Positions 25,284 through 35,390 of a DNA stretch of 64,000 bases are shown piece by piece; position 1 is the first letter of the stretch, and each line of letters opens with the position of its first letter. This DNA comes from an uncultured Bacteroidales bacterium (lineage in GTDB: Bacteria; Bacteroidota; Bacteroidia; Bacteroidales; P3), in the NCBI GenBank assembly GCA_900318175.1, contig ONJQ01000019.1, positions 1-64,000 on the forward strand, given 5' to 3'. The notes under the pieces are model-generated. The model made no database searches. It was not told where the DNA came from and was given only the letters and a program-made list of their open reading frames with translations. A program made the position numbers and the translations under genes.

Positions 25284-25877
25284 ATGTACGAATATATATC
25301 AGGAAAGCTGGCCAGCATCACCCCCGCCAATGCAGTGATAGACTGTTGCGGTGTGGGCTACCTGCTTGACATCACGCTGAACACCTACAGCGCAATACAG
25401 GAAAGAGCAGAGGTGCGGCTGTGGGTGCACGAGGTGATACGCGAGGATGCCCACCTGCTCTATGGCTTCTTCACCCTGCAGGAGCGGAGCCTCTTCCGGC
25501 TGCTGTTGGGAGTGAACGGCGTGGGAGCCGCCACGGCACGGATGATGCTCTCCTCCCTCTCCGTCGAGGAGCTGACGCAAGCCATCGCCACCGGCGACGC
25601 GCGGACCGTGCAGCGCGTGAAAGGTGTGGGCGCCAAGACCGCAGGGCGCATCGTCCTCGAATTGCAGGACAAGGTGTCCGACACCGCCGGGCAGCGAACT
25701 TCTACGGGCATTAACACCGCCACCCACTCACCGGCCATCAGCGTGAAGAAGGACGAGACCGTCAGCGCATTAGTCATGCTTGGCTTTCCCAAACCCGCAG
25801 CCGAAAAAGTGGTCAATGCCTTGGACGGCAACCTGACCGTCGAGGAAATGATTAAAGAGGCACTGAAGAGATTGTAA
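25284..25877 (+). CDS. ruvA: Holliday junction branch migration protein RuvA
   Basis: The 197-residue protein has the three RuvA domains: an OB-fold N-terminus (MYEYISGKLASITPANAVID, CCGVGYLLDITLN), a middle domain with two helix-hairpin-helix motifs (LLLGVNGVGAATARMMLSSL and VQRVKGVGAKTAGRIVLEL) and a C-terminal UBA-like domain (VSALVMLGFPKPAAEKVVNA) that contacts RuvB. It binds four-way junctions and helps RuvB drive branch migration. ruvA lies immediately upstream of sprA, an arrangement common in Bacteroidota. Confidence 0.97.
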   Translation: MYEYISGKLASITPANAVIDCCGVGYLLDITLNTYSAIQERAEVRLWVHEVIREDAHLLYGFFTLQERSLFRLLLGVNGVGAATARMMLSSLSVEELTQAIATGDARTVQRVKGVGAKTAGRIVLELQDKVSDTAGQRTSTGINTATHSPAISVKKDETVSALVMLGFPKPAAEKVVNALDGNLTVEEMIKEALKRL

Positions 25878-25892
25878 TCACAAAAGCACGCA

Positions 25893-28800
25893 TTGAGAAA
25901 AACACTTCATAATACAAACCGCCACAGTGAGGGAGGCCTCAGGGCTCTCCTTCGGCTGTGTCTGCTGCTCCTGCTCTTTGGGGTGGGAGGGAGCCTCTGT
26001 GCCCAGACCCCTGACGGGGGCAGGACCACGGTGGTGGAGTATGATGCCGAAAGCGGTTCGTATGTGAAAGTGACGCGGGTGGGCGACATGGTCATAGAGC
26101 GTGAATACATGACCTTCGAAGAGTATCAGAACTACCAGATGGACCAGCTGATGAGGAAGTATTGGGACGAACGCTCAGCCGTGAGCGACACGGCCTCCGA
26201 CGACGGCCTGCTGAGCCGCATACCCGGCTTCAGCGAAATCAGCAAGAAAGTCGACGGGCTGCTGGCCATCCCCAATATCTCCATCAACCCCTCCGGCAGT
26301 GCCGACCTCACCTTCCAGATAGTCAACAACTACCGCGACGACTACAATATCGACGCAAACCGCCGCAGTGTCACCACCTTCGACTTCGACGAGAACATCC
26401 AAGTCAACCTCAACGCAAAGATTGGAGACCTCTTCGACTTCGACATCAACTGGAACACCCAAGCCACCTTCGATTTCGAAAACAAGATAAAACTTAAATA
26501 CGAAGGCAAGGAAGACGACATCCTGCAACTCTTCGAGGCCGCCAACATCTCCTTCCCCCTCAACACTACCCTCATCCACGGCAGCCAGGAACTGTTCGGC
26601 GTCCACACCAAGCTCAAGTTCGGCAAACTGACCGTCGACGCCGTCGTGTCGCAGAAAGAGACCAGCACCGAGAACATGCGCGTGCAAGGAGGCGCCTCCA
26701 CGCAGGAATTCCAGATCCGCGCCGACGAGTATGAAGAAAACCGCCACTACTTTATCGCTCAGTACTTCTACAACAACTACAACAAAGCTATGTCCACCCT
26801 CCCCACGCCCAACACCAACATCAAGATTATCCGCATGGAAGTGTGGCGCACCAATGTGGGAGCCGCCGTGACCAACAACCGCAACATCCTTGCCCTCACC
26901 GACCTGGGCGAAGACCTCCCCTCCAACAGCCGCTTGATTGGAGGGCGCTCCGAGCGTCCCACCAACGGCAGCAACAACCTGCTTGAAATCCTCAACCCCG
27001 CGGCCATACGCAGCGTCGACAACATCACCACCCATATGCAGGCCGCCGGATTCACAGCCGGTGCCGACTACGAGAAAGTGGAAAGTGCCCGCCTGCTGAA
27101 CAGCAACGAGTACACCTACAACGCCCAGCTCGGATTCATCACCCTCAACCAGCCCCTCAGTGCGGACCAAGTGCTGGCCGTCGCCTTCCAATACCAAGTC
27201 ATTGGCGACACCACCGTCTACCAAGTGGGTGAACTCACCACCGACGGTGTCAACGACCCGCACACCCTTGTCGTCAAGCTGCTCAAAGGGGCGGGCACTG
27301 ACACCCGCAGCCCTCTTTGGCGGCTGATGATGAAAAACGTCTACTTCCTGCGCAGCACCCAGATAGGGCGAGAAAACTTCCGCCTCAACATCCTCTACGA
27401 GAGCCGTGAGGGCGGCGTGGGCATAGGCTACTTCACCTCCGGCCCCAAAGAGGGCATCCCCCTCATCGAGCTCTTCGGCCTGGACCGCATGGACGCCTCG
27501 CAGAACTACTACTATGCCGATGGAGTCTTCGACTGGTTCGACAGTGCTGCCTTCAAGGGCGGTATCATCCAGGCCAGCACAGGCCGCATCTTCTTTCCCT
27601 ATGTCGAACCCTTCGGGCGCGACCTGCGTCAGATTATCGACGACGATGAGTTTGCCTCGCAATACTGCTTCGACTCGCTGTACACCATGACCCGCACCCT
27701 CGCCCAGCAGTATGCCGACAAAAACAAATTCTACATCGAGGGCTATTTCTCCTCCACCGTCAGCGGTGAAATATCACTTGGCTACAGTGTCTCCCCCGGC
27801 TCCGTCACCGTCACCGCCGGAGGCGTTCCGCTCATTGAAAATGTCGACTACACCGTCGACTACACCATGGGCACCGTCCGCATCGTCAACGAAAGCATCC
27901 TCAGCAGTGGTACCCCCATCAGCGTCAGCAGCGAGAACAACTCCTTCAGCATGATGACCAAGACCATGGCTGGCGCTCACATCAACTACGAGATTGAACC
28001 CGACTTCAACGTCGGAGCCACCTTCATGAACCTCTATGAAAAACCCCTCACCCAGAAAAACAACTTCGGCGACGAGCCCACTTCCAACAGCATCTATGGC
28101 TTTGACCTCAGCTACCGCCATGATGCCCCCTTCATCACCAAAGCCATCGACTGGCTGCCCGGCATCGACACCAAGGCACCATCCACACTCACCCTCTCCG
28201 CCGAGTTTGCTCAATTCATCCCCGGCCTTGCCTCCACTGGCAGCAAAGAGGGCAGCGTCACCTATGTCGACGACTTTGAGGGAGCCAAGAGCAGCATCGA
28301 CCTCAAAGGTGTCATGTTCTGGCACCTTGCCTCCACCCCGCAGGACTACCGCCTCTCGCTCCCCATGTTCCCCGAGTCCGCTCCCTCCACGGGCCTTGCC
28401 TACGGCTTCAATCGTGCCAAGCTCGCCTGGTACCGTATAGACAACCTCTTCTACAGCTCCGACAGCCCCCGCAACCTCACTGAGGACGACCGCTCCCACC
28501 CCTATGCCCGCCGCATAGCGGAACAGGAAGTTTTTCCCAACAAACAACTGGCCCAAGGCGAGCTCACCAACATCTACGAGCTCAACCTCGCCTACTACCC
28601 CTCAGAGCGTGGACCCTACAACTACGACGTTGAGCCCACCGCCTTCAGCTCCGGCCTTCAGGCCGACGGCACCCTTGCCGACCCCCGCACACGCTGGGGA
28701 GGCATCATGCGCCAGCTCGACTACACCGATTTCGAAACCCAGAACATCGAGACCATCGAATTCTGGCTCATGGACCCCTTCATCCTTAACCCCCAGCACA

Positions 28801-31800
28801 CCGGCGGCAAACTCTACATCAACCTGGGCGACATCAGTGAGGACATACTCCGCGACGGCCGCAAAAGCTTTGAGAACGGACTGCCCACAGGCCCCCAAGT
28901 CACTGGTGTCGACACCACCATCTGGGGTCGCGTCCCCAACACGCAGCCCATCGTCAACGCCTTTTCCGGCGACGAGTCATCCCGCAAATACCAAGACGTA
29001 GGCTACGATGGCCTTGGCAGCACCCGTGAGCTCAACGATGAGCAAAGCTTCTTTACCCAGTACATCAACCAGGTGGCTTTGCTTCACGGCACCGACTCCC
29101 GCGCTTACCAGCTGGCAGTCAGCGACCCCTCCGCTGACGACTTCCACTACTATCGTGGCACCGACTACGACAACCTCGACCTCAAAATCAACGATCGCTA
29201 CAAGTACTACAACAACCCCGAAGGCAACTCCACCGTCGATGCCGACAACCCCGAAAGCTACACCACTGCCGCCTCTATTTATCCAAACGTCGAGGATATC
29301 AACCGCGACAACACCCTCAGCGAGGGTGAGAACTACTACCAGTACGTCGTTGAACTCGACCCCACCAAGATGGTTATCGGCCAGAACCACATTGTCGACA
29401 TTCAAGAGGCCGCCAACGTCATGCTCCCCAACGGCACCACCACCTCCTGCAAGTGGTACCAGTTCCGCATCCCCATACGCGAGTACAACCAGCTGGTAGG
29501 AAAGCTCAACGGCTTCCAGTCCATACGATTCATGCGTATGTTCCTCAACGATTTCGAAGAACCCATCATACTCCGTTTCGCCACCTTGGAACTTGTTTAC
29601 GCCACGTGGCGCAAGTACACCGAGAACCTCCTCCAGCCCGGTGACTATCCCACCGGCACGGCGTCAGGCACTTCCTTCAGCATAGGAACCGTAAACATCG
29701 AAGAGAACGGAAGTCGCTACCCCGTTCCCTACGTCCTTCCCCCCGACATTGAGCGCGAAGAGTGGTACAGCACCTCCTCAGTGGCCATCAAGCTCAACGA
29801 GCAGGCCCTCGCTTTGGACATTTCCAACCTCGCCTCCGGCGATGCACGTGCCGTCTACCGCAGCACGCAGTACGACCTCCGCAACTACGGTAAGCTGAAG
29901 ATGTTTGTCCATGCTGAGAAGAAAGACCTCACCGCACCGATAGACGATGAAGACCTCGTCCTCTTTGTCCGCCTCGGTAGCGACTACACCAACAACTACT
30001 ACGAGTACGAAGTGCCTCTCAAGTTCACCGACTGGGGCGTAAGCCGCGACGACCCCTACGCCATCTGGCCGCGTGAGAACAACGTCGAGATAGACCTAAA
30101 CAAACTCGTCGACATCAAGACCAACCGCAACCGTCTCATTCGACACGGTGACCTTGCCTACAGCAGCCAGCTCCTCTATAGCGAATATGCCGACGGACGT
30201 AAATACACCGTCCTCGGCGCTCCCAACCTCGGCAAGGTCAAGGTCATTATGATTGGAGTACGGAATCCTAAAAAAGAGCGGTTGGACGACGGTAACGACA
30301 TGCTCCCCAAGTCCTGCATCGTGTGGCTCAACGAGCTGCGCCTTACCGACTTCAACAACCGTGGCGGATGGGCCGCCATGGCATTGGCCCGCACCAACCT
30401 GGCTGACCTCGGCAACCTCTCCCTCTATGGCTCCTACCGTACCTCCGGATTCGGCAACCTGGAAGAGAAGCCAACCTCCCTCGAACTGGTCAACACCCTG
30501 CAACTGCAAAGCACCCTCGATTTGGAACTCGGCAAATTCCTCCCTGAAAAATGGGGTGTCCACATCCCCTTCTATTTGGATTACAACAAACAGGTGGGTA
30601 GTCCAGAATACAATCCCTTGGATCCCGATGTACGCCTACGCGACGACTTGAAAACCTATTCCACCCAAGAGGAGCGCGACAGCGTGCGTGCCATTGCCCA
30701 AGAACGCCACACCACCACTAACATCACCCTCACCAACATCCGCAAGGACCGCACGGGTAAAGGAGCTCTGAAGCCTCACTTCTACGATATCGAGAATTTC
30801 ACCTTCTCCTACGCCTATAGCCGTGAGCGCTCCTCGAATGACGAGCTGGACCATTATGACAAGGACCAGCACCGCGGAGGCTTCACCTATGCCTATACCC
30901 CAAAGGAGCCAGGCCTCTTTGCTCCATTTGCCAAGTCCACCTCCAAGTTCATCAACAGCAAGAACGGCAAATTCATTAAAGATTTTAACCTCTACTACAA
31001 ACCCAAGAACTTCTCTTTCAGCACCGAGGTCTATCGCGACTACGAGGAGACCCTTTTGCGTAAGAAAGGGGCGGCGCTTGTAATAATGAAGCCTACCTAC
31101 TATAAGCAATTCACCTGGCGGAGGGATTATGGTTTTCAGTGGGACATCAGCCGCAGCCTTCATATACAGTACAATGCCACAGCCAACGCGCGAATTGACG
31201 AGCCTGTGGGCCGTGCCGACACCCGCGAGAGCAGGGAGGCTATAAGGAACTCACTTAAGGAGGGAGGCACCATGCAGAACTATCAGCAGACAGTGAATGC
31301 CACATGGGAACTGCCCATCAGTAAGCTCCCATATCTCGACTTCCTGCGTGTTCCAGTCAGCTACAGGGCGACATATAACTTCCTGGGAACCACCCAGGCA
31401 CTCTCCTCGATGGGTAGCACCCTCAATGGTGCAGGGCAGTTGCAAGCCTCCGTTTCCGGCTCTATGCAGACACTCTACAATCGTTTCCCCTTCATCAAAA
31501 ATGCCTATAAGCAGAAACAGCCCAAACAGACCAAGGACCCCAAAAGAATGACCAAAAAGGAACGCGAACAGGCTGTCAGGGACTCCGTCGCAAGGGCAAA
31601 GAATCCCGACTCTGTGCGTCGTGCACAGGTGGCTGAGGCACTGACCGAGGTGGGCAATTTTGCCATCCGAATGGTTACAGGTTTGAAGAACTTCTCTGTA
31701 CAATATAGCCGTAATACGGGTTCATTGCTGCCCGGATATATGGGTTCGGCGAGGATTCTCGGTATGGATCCGAGGAACGGGTGGATGCCTGGACCAGCCT

Positions 31801-33032
31801 TTGTGGTGGGCTACAATGACGGACTCGTAGAACGACTGCGGGAGAGCAGATTATTAAGTACAGACACACTGATGAACAGCCCACACCGCAACACCCTCAC
31901 GCAGATGATGTCGCTACAAGTAACAGTTGAACCGATTCGCGACTTCCGCATAGAGATTACGGCGTCGCAAAACAACCAGTCGCGTGAAGAGTATTATTAT
32001 AAGTTTATGAGCCAGCTTGACGATGTTGAAGGTCCGTTGAGCTACGTCATGACGGGTACCTATACCACATCCTGCTGGAGCATGGCAACTGCATTCGCCG
32101 ACCCGGACAAACTGTATAAGCAGTTCATTTCAAGCAGAAGGGTGATTGCTGACCGTCTGGCAGCAGCCAATCCCGACGCCCGTTGTGACCAACTGATACA
32201 GGACACCATGAGTGGCGAATACTTCCCCTTTGGCTACGGTCCCAACCAGCAGACAGTGCTGCTGACCAGTTTTCTCTCCACCTATTTGGGTAAGGACGCT
32301 GCGGGTTATGGATTCTCACCCTTCATGGGTCTGCCGCTCCCCAACTGGTCCATCAATTACAATGGGCTGAACAAAGTGTCTTGGTTGAAGAAGTGGTTTA
32401 CCAATATCTCCTTGTCCCACCGCTACTCTTCCACCTACAGCATCGGCAATTACTATACCGATGCGGCCATTTCTGGTCGAGAGGGCTACGACTATGGCAA
32501 AGAGACTGTGCTGAATGGAAGCGACGATTTTGTGGCTCCGATGAGCATGGAGTCAGTGCAGATTAGTGAGCAGTTCAATCCCCTCATCAGGCTTGCAGTG
32601 AGTATGACAAACAGTGTTCAGTTGAATCTGTCCGTGCAGCGCAACAGGACGCTGAGCTTAAGCTTCTCGAACAACCAGTTGACGGAAACGACCCGGCGCA
32701 GCATCACCTTCGGTGGTGGGTACCGCTTCAAGGATGTGGCTTTCGACGTGAAGGTGGGCGAGTCGGTGCAGCACCTGAAGAGCGACATCGTACTGCAACT
32801 GAACCTCTCATACAACAGCAACAAGACCCATATACGCAAAATCAACCAGGGGGTCAGCCAGGTGTCGTCCGGCAGCGAGGTTTGGATGGCCGAGCTCTCG
32901 GCGGAGTATGCTCTCTCCACCTCGCTGACCCTCCGGGCTTTCTTCCAGACAAACATCAACAACCCCTATATCCGCAACGCCTATCCCAACTCCACCACCA
33001 AGGGTGGGATAACCGTCAGATTCAGCTTCTAA
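25893..33032 (+). CDS. sprA: SprA/Sov, outer-membrane translocon of type 9 secretion
   Basis: The 2379-residue product matches the giant SprA/Sov family (about 2400 residues), the 36-strand outer-membrane pore of the type 9 secretion system. A signal peptide (RLCLLLLLFGVGGSLCAQ) is followed by long soluble and barrel-forming regions rich in aromatic strands; examples are LSYRHDAPFITKAIDWLPGI, the conserved VTYVDDFEGAKSSIDLKG, and the C-terminal barrel strands ending GGITVRFSF. The only start before the signal peptide is TTG at 25893, 15 bases after the ruvA stop and in the same frame, which is unusual for this phylum. Presence of SprA implies that cargo with C-terminal secretion domains is encoded elsewhere. 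Codon third positions are C-rich up to about 30.7 kb and less so after. Confidence 0.95.
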   Translation: MRKTLHNTNRHSEGGLRALLRLCLLLLLFGVGGSLCAQTPDGGRTTVVEYDAESGSYVKVTRVGDMVIEREYMTFEEYQNYQMDQLMRKYWDERSAVSDTASDDGLLSRIPGFSEISKKVDGLLAIPNISINPSGSADLTFQIVNNYRDDYNIDANRRSVTTFDFDENIQVNLNAKIGDLFDFDINWNTQATFDFENKIKLKYEGKEDDILQLFEAANISFPLNTTLIHGSQELFGVHTKLKFGKLTVDAVVSQKETSTENMRVQGGASTQEFQIRADEYEENRHYFIAQYFYNNYNKAMSTLPTPNTNIKIIRMEVWRTNVGAAVTNNRNILALTDLGEDLPSNSRLIGGRSERPTNGSNNLLEILNPAAIRSVDNITTHMQAAGFTAGADYEKVESARLLNSNEYTYNAQLGFITLNQPLSADQVLAVAFQYQVIGDTTVYQVGELTTDGVNDPHTLVVKLLKGAGTDTRSPLWRLMMKNVYFLRSTQIGRENFRLNILYESREGGVGIGYFTSGPKEGIPLIELFGLDRMDASQNYYYADGVFDWFDSAAFKGGIIQASTGRIFFPYVEPFGRDLRQIIDDDEFASQYCFDSLYTMTRTLAQQYADKNKFYIEGYFSSTVSGEISLGYSVSPGSVTVTAGGVPLIENVDYTVDYTMGTVRIVNESILSSGTPISVSSENNSFSMMTKTMAGAHINYEIEPDFNVGATFMNLYEKPLTQKNNFGDEPTSNSIYGFDLSYRHDAPFITKAIDWLPGIDTKAPSTLTLSAEFAQFIPGLASTGSKEGSVTYVDDFEGAKSSIDLKGVMFWHLASTPQDYRLSLPMFPESAPSTGLAYGFNRAKLAWYRIDNLFYSSDSPRNLTEDDRSHPYARRIAEQEVFPNKQLAQGELTNIYELNLAYYPSERGPYNYDVEPTAFSSGLQADGTLADPRTRWGGIMRQLDYTDFETQNIETIEFWLMDPFILNPQHTGGKLYINLGDISEDILRDGRKSFENGLPTGPQVTGVDTTIWGRVPNTQPIVNAFSGDESSRKYQDVGYDGLGSTRELNDEQSFFTQYINQVALLHGTDSRAYQLAVSDPSADDFHYYRGTDYDNLDLKINDRYKYYNNPEGNSTVDADNPESYTTAASIYPNVEDINRDNTLSEGENYYQYVVELDPTKMVIGQNHIVDIQEAANVMLPNGTTTSCKWYQFRIPIREYNQLVGKLNGFQSIRFMRMFLNDFEEPIILRFATLELVYATWRKYTENLLQPGDYPTGTASGTSFSIGTVNIEENGSRYPVPYVLPPDIEREEWYSTSSVAIKLNEQALALDISNLASGDARAVYRSTQYDLRNYGKLKMFVHAEKKDLTAPIDDEDLVLFVRLGSDYTNNYYEYEVPLKFTDWGVSRDDPYAIWPRENNVEIDLNKLVDIKTNRNRLIRHGDLAYSSQLLYSEYADGRKYTVLGAPNLGKVKVIMIGVRNPKKERLDDGNDMLPKSCIVWLNELRLTDFNNRGGWAAMALARTNLADLGNLSLYGSYRTSGFGNLEEKPTSLELVNTLQLQSTLDLELGKFLPEKWGVHIPFYLDYNKQVGSPEYNPLDPDVRLRDDLKTYSTQEERDSVRAIAQERHTTTNITLTNIRKDRTGKGALKPHFYDIENFTFSYAYSRERSSNDELDHYDKDQHRGGFTYAYTPKEPGLFAPFAKSTSKFINSKNGKFIKDFNLYYKPKNFSFSTEVYRDYEETLLRKKGAALVIMKPTYYKQFTWRRDYGFQWDISRSLHIQYNATANARIDEPVGRADTRESREAIRNSLKEGGTMQNYQQTVNATWELPISKLPYLDFLRVPVSYRATYNFLGTTQALSSMGSTLNGAGQLQASVSGSMQTLYNRFPFIKNAYKQKQPKQTKDPKRMTKKEREQAVRDSVARAKNPDSVRRAQVAEALTEVGNFAIRMVTGLKNFSVQYSRNTGSLLPGYMGSARILGMDPRNGWMPGPAFVVGYNDGLVERLRESRLLSTDTLMNSPHRNTLTQMMSLQVTVEPIRDFRIEITASQNNQSREEYYYKFMSQLDDVEGPLSYVMTGTYTTSCWSMATAFADPDKLYKQFISSRRVIADRLAAANPDARCDQLIQDTMSGEYFPFGYGPNQQTVLLTSFLSTYLGKDAAGYGFSPFMGLPLPNWSINYNGLNKVSWLKKWFTNISLSHRYSSTYSIGNYYTDAAISGREGYDYGKETVLNGSDDFVAPMSMESVQISEQFNPLIRLAVSMTNSVQLNLSVQRNRTLSLSFSNNQLTETTRRSITFGGGYRFKDVAFDVKVGESVQHLKSDIVLQLNLSYNSNKTHIRKINQGVSQVSSGSEVWMAELSAEYALSTSLTLRAFFQTNINNPYIRNAYPNSTTKGGITVRFSF

Positions 33033-33045
33033 AAATAACCGACCG

Positions 33046-34347
33046 ATGAAGATTGACCGTTTTAAAGACTACGACCCCGAGGTTCGCGACCTGGTTCTCC
33101 GCTTTGAGAGGCAGGGCGCAGGCGGCCGCTCTTTCTTCGACGTGGACGAGCTGGAGGTGATAATGGATTACTATCTGGAGGTGTACGACGACGAGGGGCT
33201 TGAGGCGGCTGTGACCTTTGGCGAGGGGCTTTTCCCTGGCAGCGGTGCGGTACGCCTGCGCAGGGCTCACCTACTGAGCATCCGCGGCCACTTTGACGAG
33301 GCGCTGGCCCTGCTGAGGGAGCTTCAGCAGACGGAACCGGACAACACGGACGTGAGCTACGCCATGGGAGCAGTGTACGGCATGATGGGGCGGGCGCAGG
33401 AGGCAATAGACTGCTACCAGCGCGCCGCCAGGGACGGCTATGAGCTGGACGTGGTTTATGGGAACATCGGCGACGAGTATTACAACATGGGCCAGCTGGA
33501 CAGGGCCGCCCACTATTACCACAAAGCGGTGGAGGTGAACCCCGAGGAGAGCCGTTCGCTCTACAACCTGGCTTGCACGGAGGCGGAGCGTGGCAACGGC
33601 GAGGCCGCTGCGGAGTTTTTCAAAAAACTGGTGGGGGACATGCCTTACAACAAGTGGGCTTGGTTTGGGCTGGGACTGGTCTACAGCCGGTTGGATCTGT
33701 ACGAGCTGGGCGCCGATGCTTTTGAGTATGCACTGGCTATTGACAGCACCATTGTCGATGCCTATCTGGGGCTGGCGGACTGCTATGCCAACATGGGCAA
33801 GCGGGAGCGTGCGGTGCTGGCACTGCGCGACGGTTTGGATTATACCGACGACCGCCCTTACATCTTTTTCTGTATAGGGTCGCTGTACAAGGAGGCGGAC
33901 AATTACCACACGGCAACGGTCTACTACCACGATGCGCTAAAGGAGGACCCCGCCTACGCTGCAGCCTGGCGTGAACTGGGTGTCTGCAGCCAGATGATGG
34001 GCTACAGCGAGGAGGCCGCCACCTATTACCGTCGGGCCATCGACCTCGACCCCGCAAGCGACGAGGCATGGCTGCGTTTGGCAGATTTGTATATGGGAGA
34101 TGAGAGGTGGATGGATGCCACGCAGTTGTTGGAAGGCGGTTACACCGATGCTGCCGACCCGTTTGGTTTTGCGATGCGGCTGTGCTATTGCTACTACCGT
34201 CTTGGCAGGGGCGACCGCATGATGGATTTTCTACGCACGTCGAATATCGACGTTCTCCAGCTGTATGGCGATTTGCTTGCCGCGTGGCCGGCGCTTGCCG
34301 ACGACGGGGCTTTGCTTGCTTTCGTGAAGGGCTTTGAAAATGAATAG
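33046..34347 (+). CDS. tetratricopeptide repeat protein
   Basis: The 433-residue cytosolic protein consists of tandem TPR helices. Repeats are visible at NTDVSYAMGAVYGMMGRAQE, VYGNIGDEYYNMGQLDRAAH, VDAYLGLADCYANMGKRERA, YIFFCIGSLYKEADNYHTAT, AAWRELGVCSQMMGYSEEAA and EAWLRLADLYMGDERWMDAT, each with the A/G-x-x-Y/F pattern. The family is widespread in Bacteroidales. It acts as a protein-binding scaffold; the partner is unknown. It starts 13 bases after sprA and is probably co-transcribed with it. Confidence 0.93.
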   Translation: MKIDRFKDYDPEVRDLVLRFERQGAGGRSFFDVDELEVIMDYYLEVYDDEGLEAAVTFGEGLFPGSGAVRLRRAHLLSIRGHFDEALALLRELQQTEPDNTDVSYAMGAVYGMMGRAQEAIDCYQRAARDGYELDVVYGNIGDEYYNMGQLDRAAHYYHKAVEVNPEESRSLYNLACTEAERGNGEAAAEFFKKLVGDMPYNKWAWFGLGLVYSRLDLYELGADAFEYALAIDSTIVDAYLGLADCYANMGKRERAVLALRDGLDYTDDRPYIFFCIGSLYKEADNYHTATVYYHDALKEDPAYAAAWRELGVCSQMMGYSEEAATYYRRAIDLDPASDEAWLRLADLYMGDERWMDATQLLEGGYTDAADPFGFAMRLCYCYYRLGRGDRMMDFLRTSNIDVLQLYGDLLAAWPALADDGALLAFVKGFENE

Positions 34348-34380
34348 AAAAACAATTGTTCAGATATTAATATTAAAAAA

Positions 34381-35157
34381 ATGATTTTTATGAGAAAAGT
34401 GTTATTGATTATATTAATGATGGCCGCCTGCGCGGGCGCGACTGCACAGGCTCAAACTGAGCGTACGACGATTGCCGAACAGGTGAACGGTGACGACGGC
34501 TCGTCAACCGGCTTTGTGGCAGATGTGCTGACGTGGTACGATGCCCACATGAACTACACGACCGTTGGTCTGTTGATGGCATTGGAGAGTTCTTTCATCC
34601 CCTTCCCGTCGGAGGTGGTGGTGCCGCCAGCGGTGTATGTGGCGTGCAATCCCGAGTCACGCAGCGGCATGGTTGTCTGGATCATTGTGCTGATAGGAAC
34701 TTTGGGTGCCTTGGTGGGCGCCTACATCAACTATTTCCTGTCGCGTTGGTTGGGGAGGCCTATTGTCTATGCTTTTGCCGAGTGCCGTCTGGGTCGGCTG
34801 CTGGGCCTCTCGAAGGAGAAGGTGCAGCGTGCGGAGACCTATTTCAACGACCATGGGAACCTCTCCACGCTGGTGGGGCGTTTGATTCCGGTCATCCGTC
34901 AGTTGATTTCCATCCCGGCGGGTCTTTCGAAAATGAATCTTGGCATGTTTACGCTCTTCACCTTTATAGGTGCGGGTGTGTGGAACACGCTGTTGGCGGT
35001 TTTGGGCTGGCTGGCATATCAGGCTGCTGACCCGTCGGTGATTGTGAAGTATAGCCACCAGCTCTCGATAGGCATTGTGGTGTTGCTGGCTGTGGTGGTG
35101 GTTATTGTGGTGTTGAGGGCGCTTCGCAGAAGAAAAGCAAAAAGCAATAAAGACTGA
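34381..35157 (+). CDS. DedA-family membrane protein
   Basis: The 258-residue protein carries the DedA/VTT (SNARE-associated) domain, a family linked to undecaprenyl-phosphate or phospholipid flipping across the inner membrane. A short hydrophobic leader is followed by SFIPFPSEVVVPPAVYVA, the re-entrant loop with the F-x-P-x-E motif, then GTLGALVGAYINYFLSRWLG and GRLIPVIRQLISIPAGLSKM with the conserved G-R-x-x-P-x-x-R, typical of DedA. Two further helices close the protein before a basic tail. An alternative start (MRKVLL) lies 9 bases later. Confidence 0.92.
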   Translation: MIFMRKVLLIILMMAACAGATAQAQTERTTIAEQVNGDDGSSTGFVADVLTWYDAHMNYTTVGLLMALESSFIPFPSEVVVPPAVYVACNPESRSGMVVWIIVLIGTLGALVGAYINYFLSRWLGRPIVYAFAECRLGRLLGLSKEKVQRAETYFNDHGNLSTLVGRLIPVIRQLISIPAGLSKMNLGMFTLFTFIGAGVWNTLLAVLGWLAYQAADPSVIVKYSHQLSIGIVVLLAVVVVIVVLRALRRRKAKSNKD

Positions 35158-35177
35158 CACTATATCACTTTGTAAAG

Positions 35178-35330
35178 ATGGACGAGATAGACCAGAAGAT
35201 CGAGTGGGCGCGACTGTTTATGCGCAAGGACAGGCCGCTTCCCAAACGGGGTTGCAGCTGGGCGTTTTTTATCTTCCTCGGGCTTTTGACTTTGGGTTTG
35301 ATAGTGATGTATCTGCTGTATAAGAAATAA
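35178..35330 (+). CDS. 50-residue single-pass membrane protein
   Basis: This small frame begins at ATG 35178 with MDEIDQKIEWARLFMRKDRP and ends with one hydrophobic helix (WAFFIFLGLLTLGLIVMYLL) followed by YKK. It lies 20 bases after the DedA gene on the same strand and has a positive-inside arrangement. Small helix-tail proteins like this are common in Bacteroidales next to membrane genes. No homologue is named, and the chance that it is not expressed is real. Confidence 0.55.
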   Translation: MDEIDQKIEWARLFMRKDRPLPKRGCSWAFFIFLGLLTLGLIVMYLLYKK

Positions 35331-35390
35331 TAATTGAAATAGGACTCACTCATTAACACATTCACACTTTAAAGATTCACACATTCAAAA

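Noticed and set aside
26175..27662. 495-codon minus-strand frame inside sprA
   Set aside because: Antisense shadow of sprA with repetitive Val/Glu/Gly composition and no motif.
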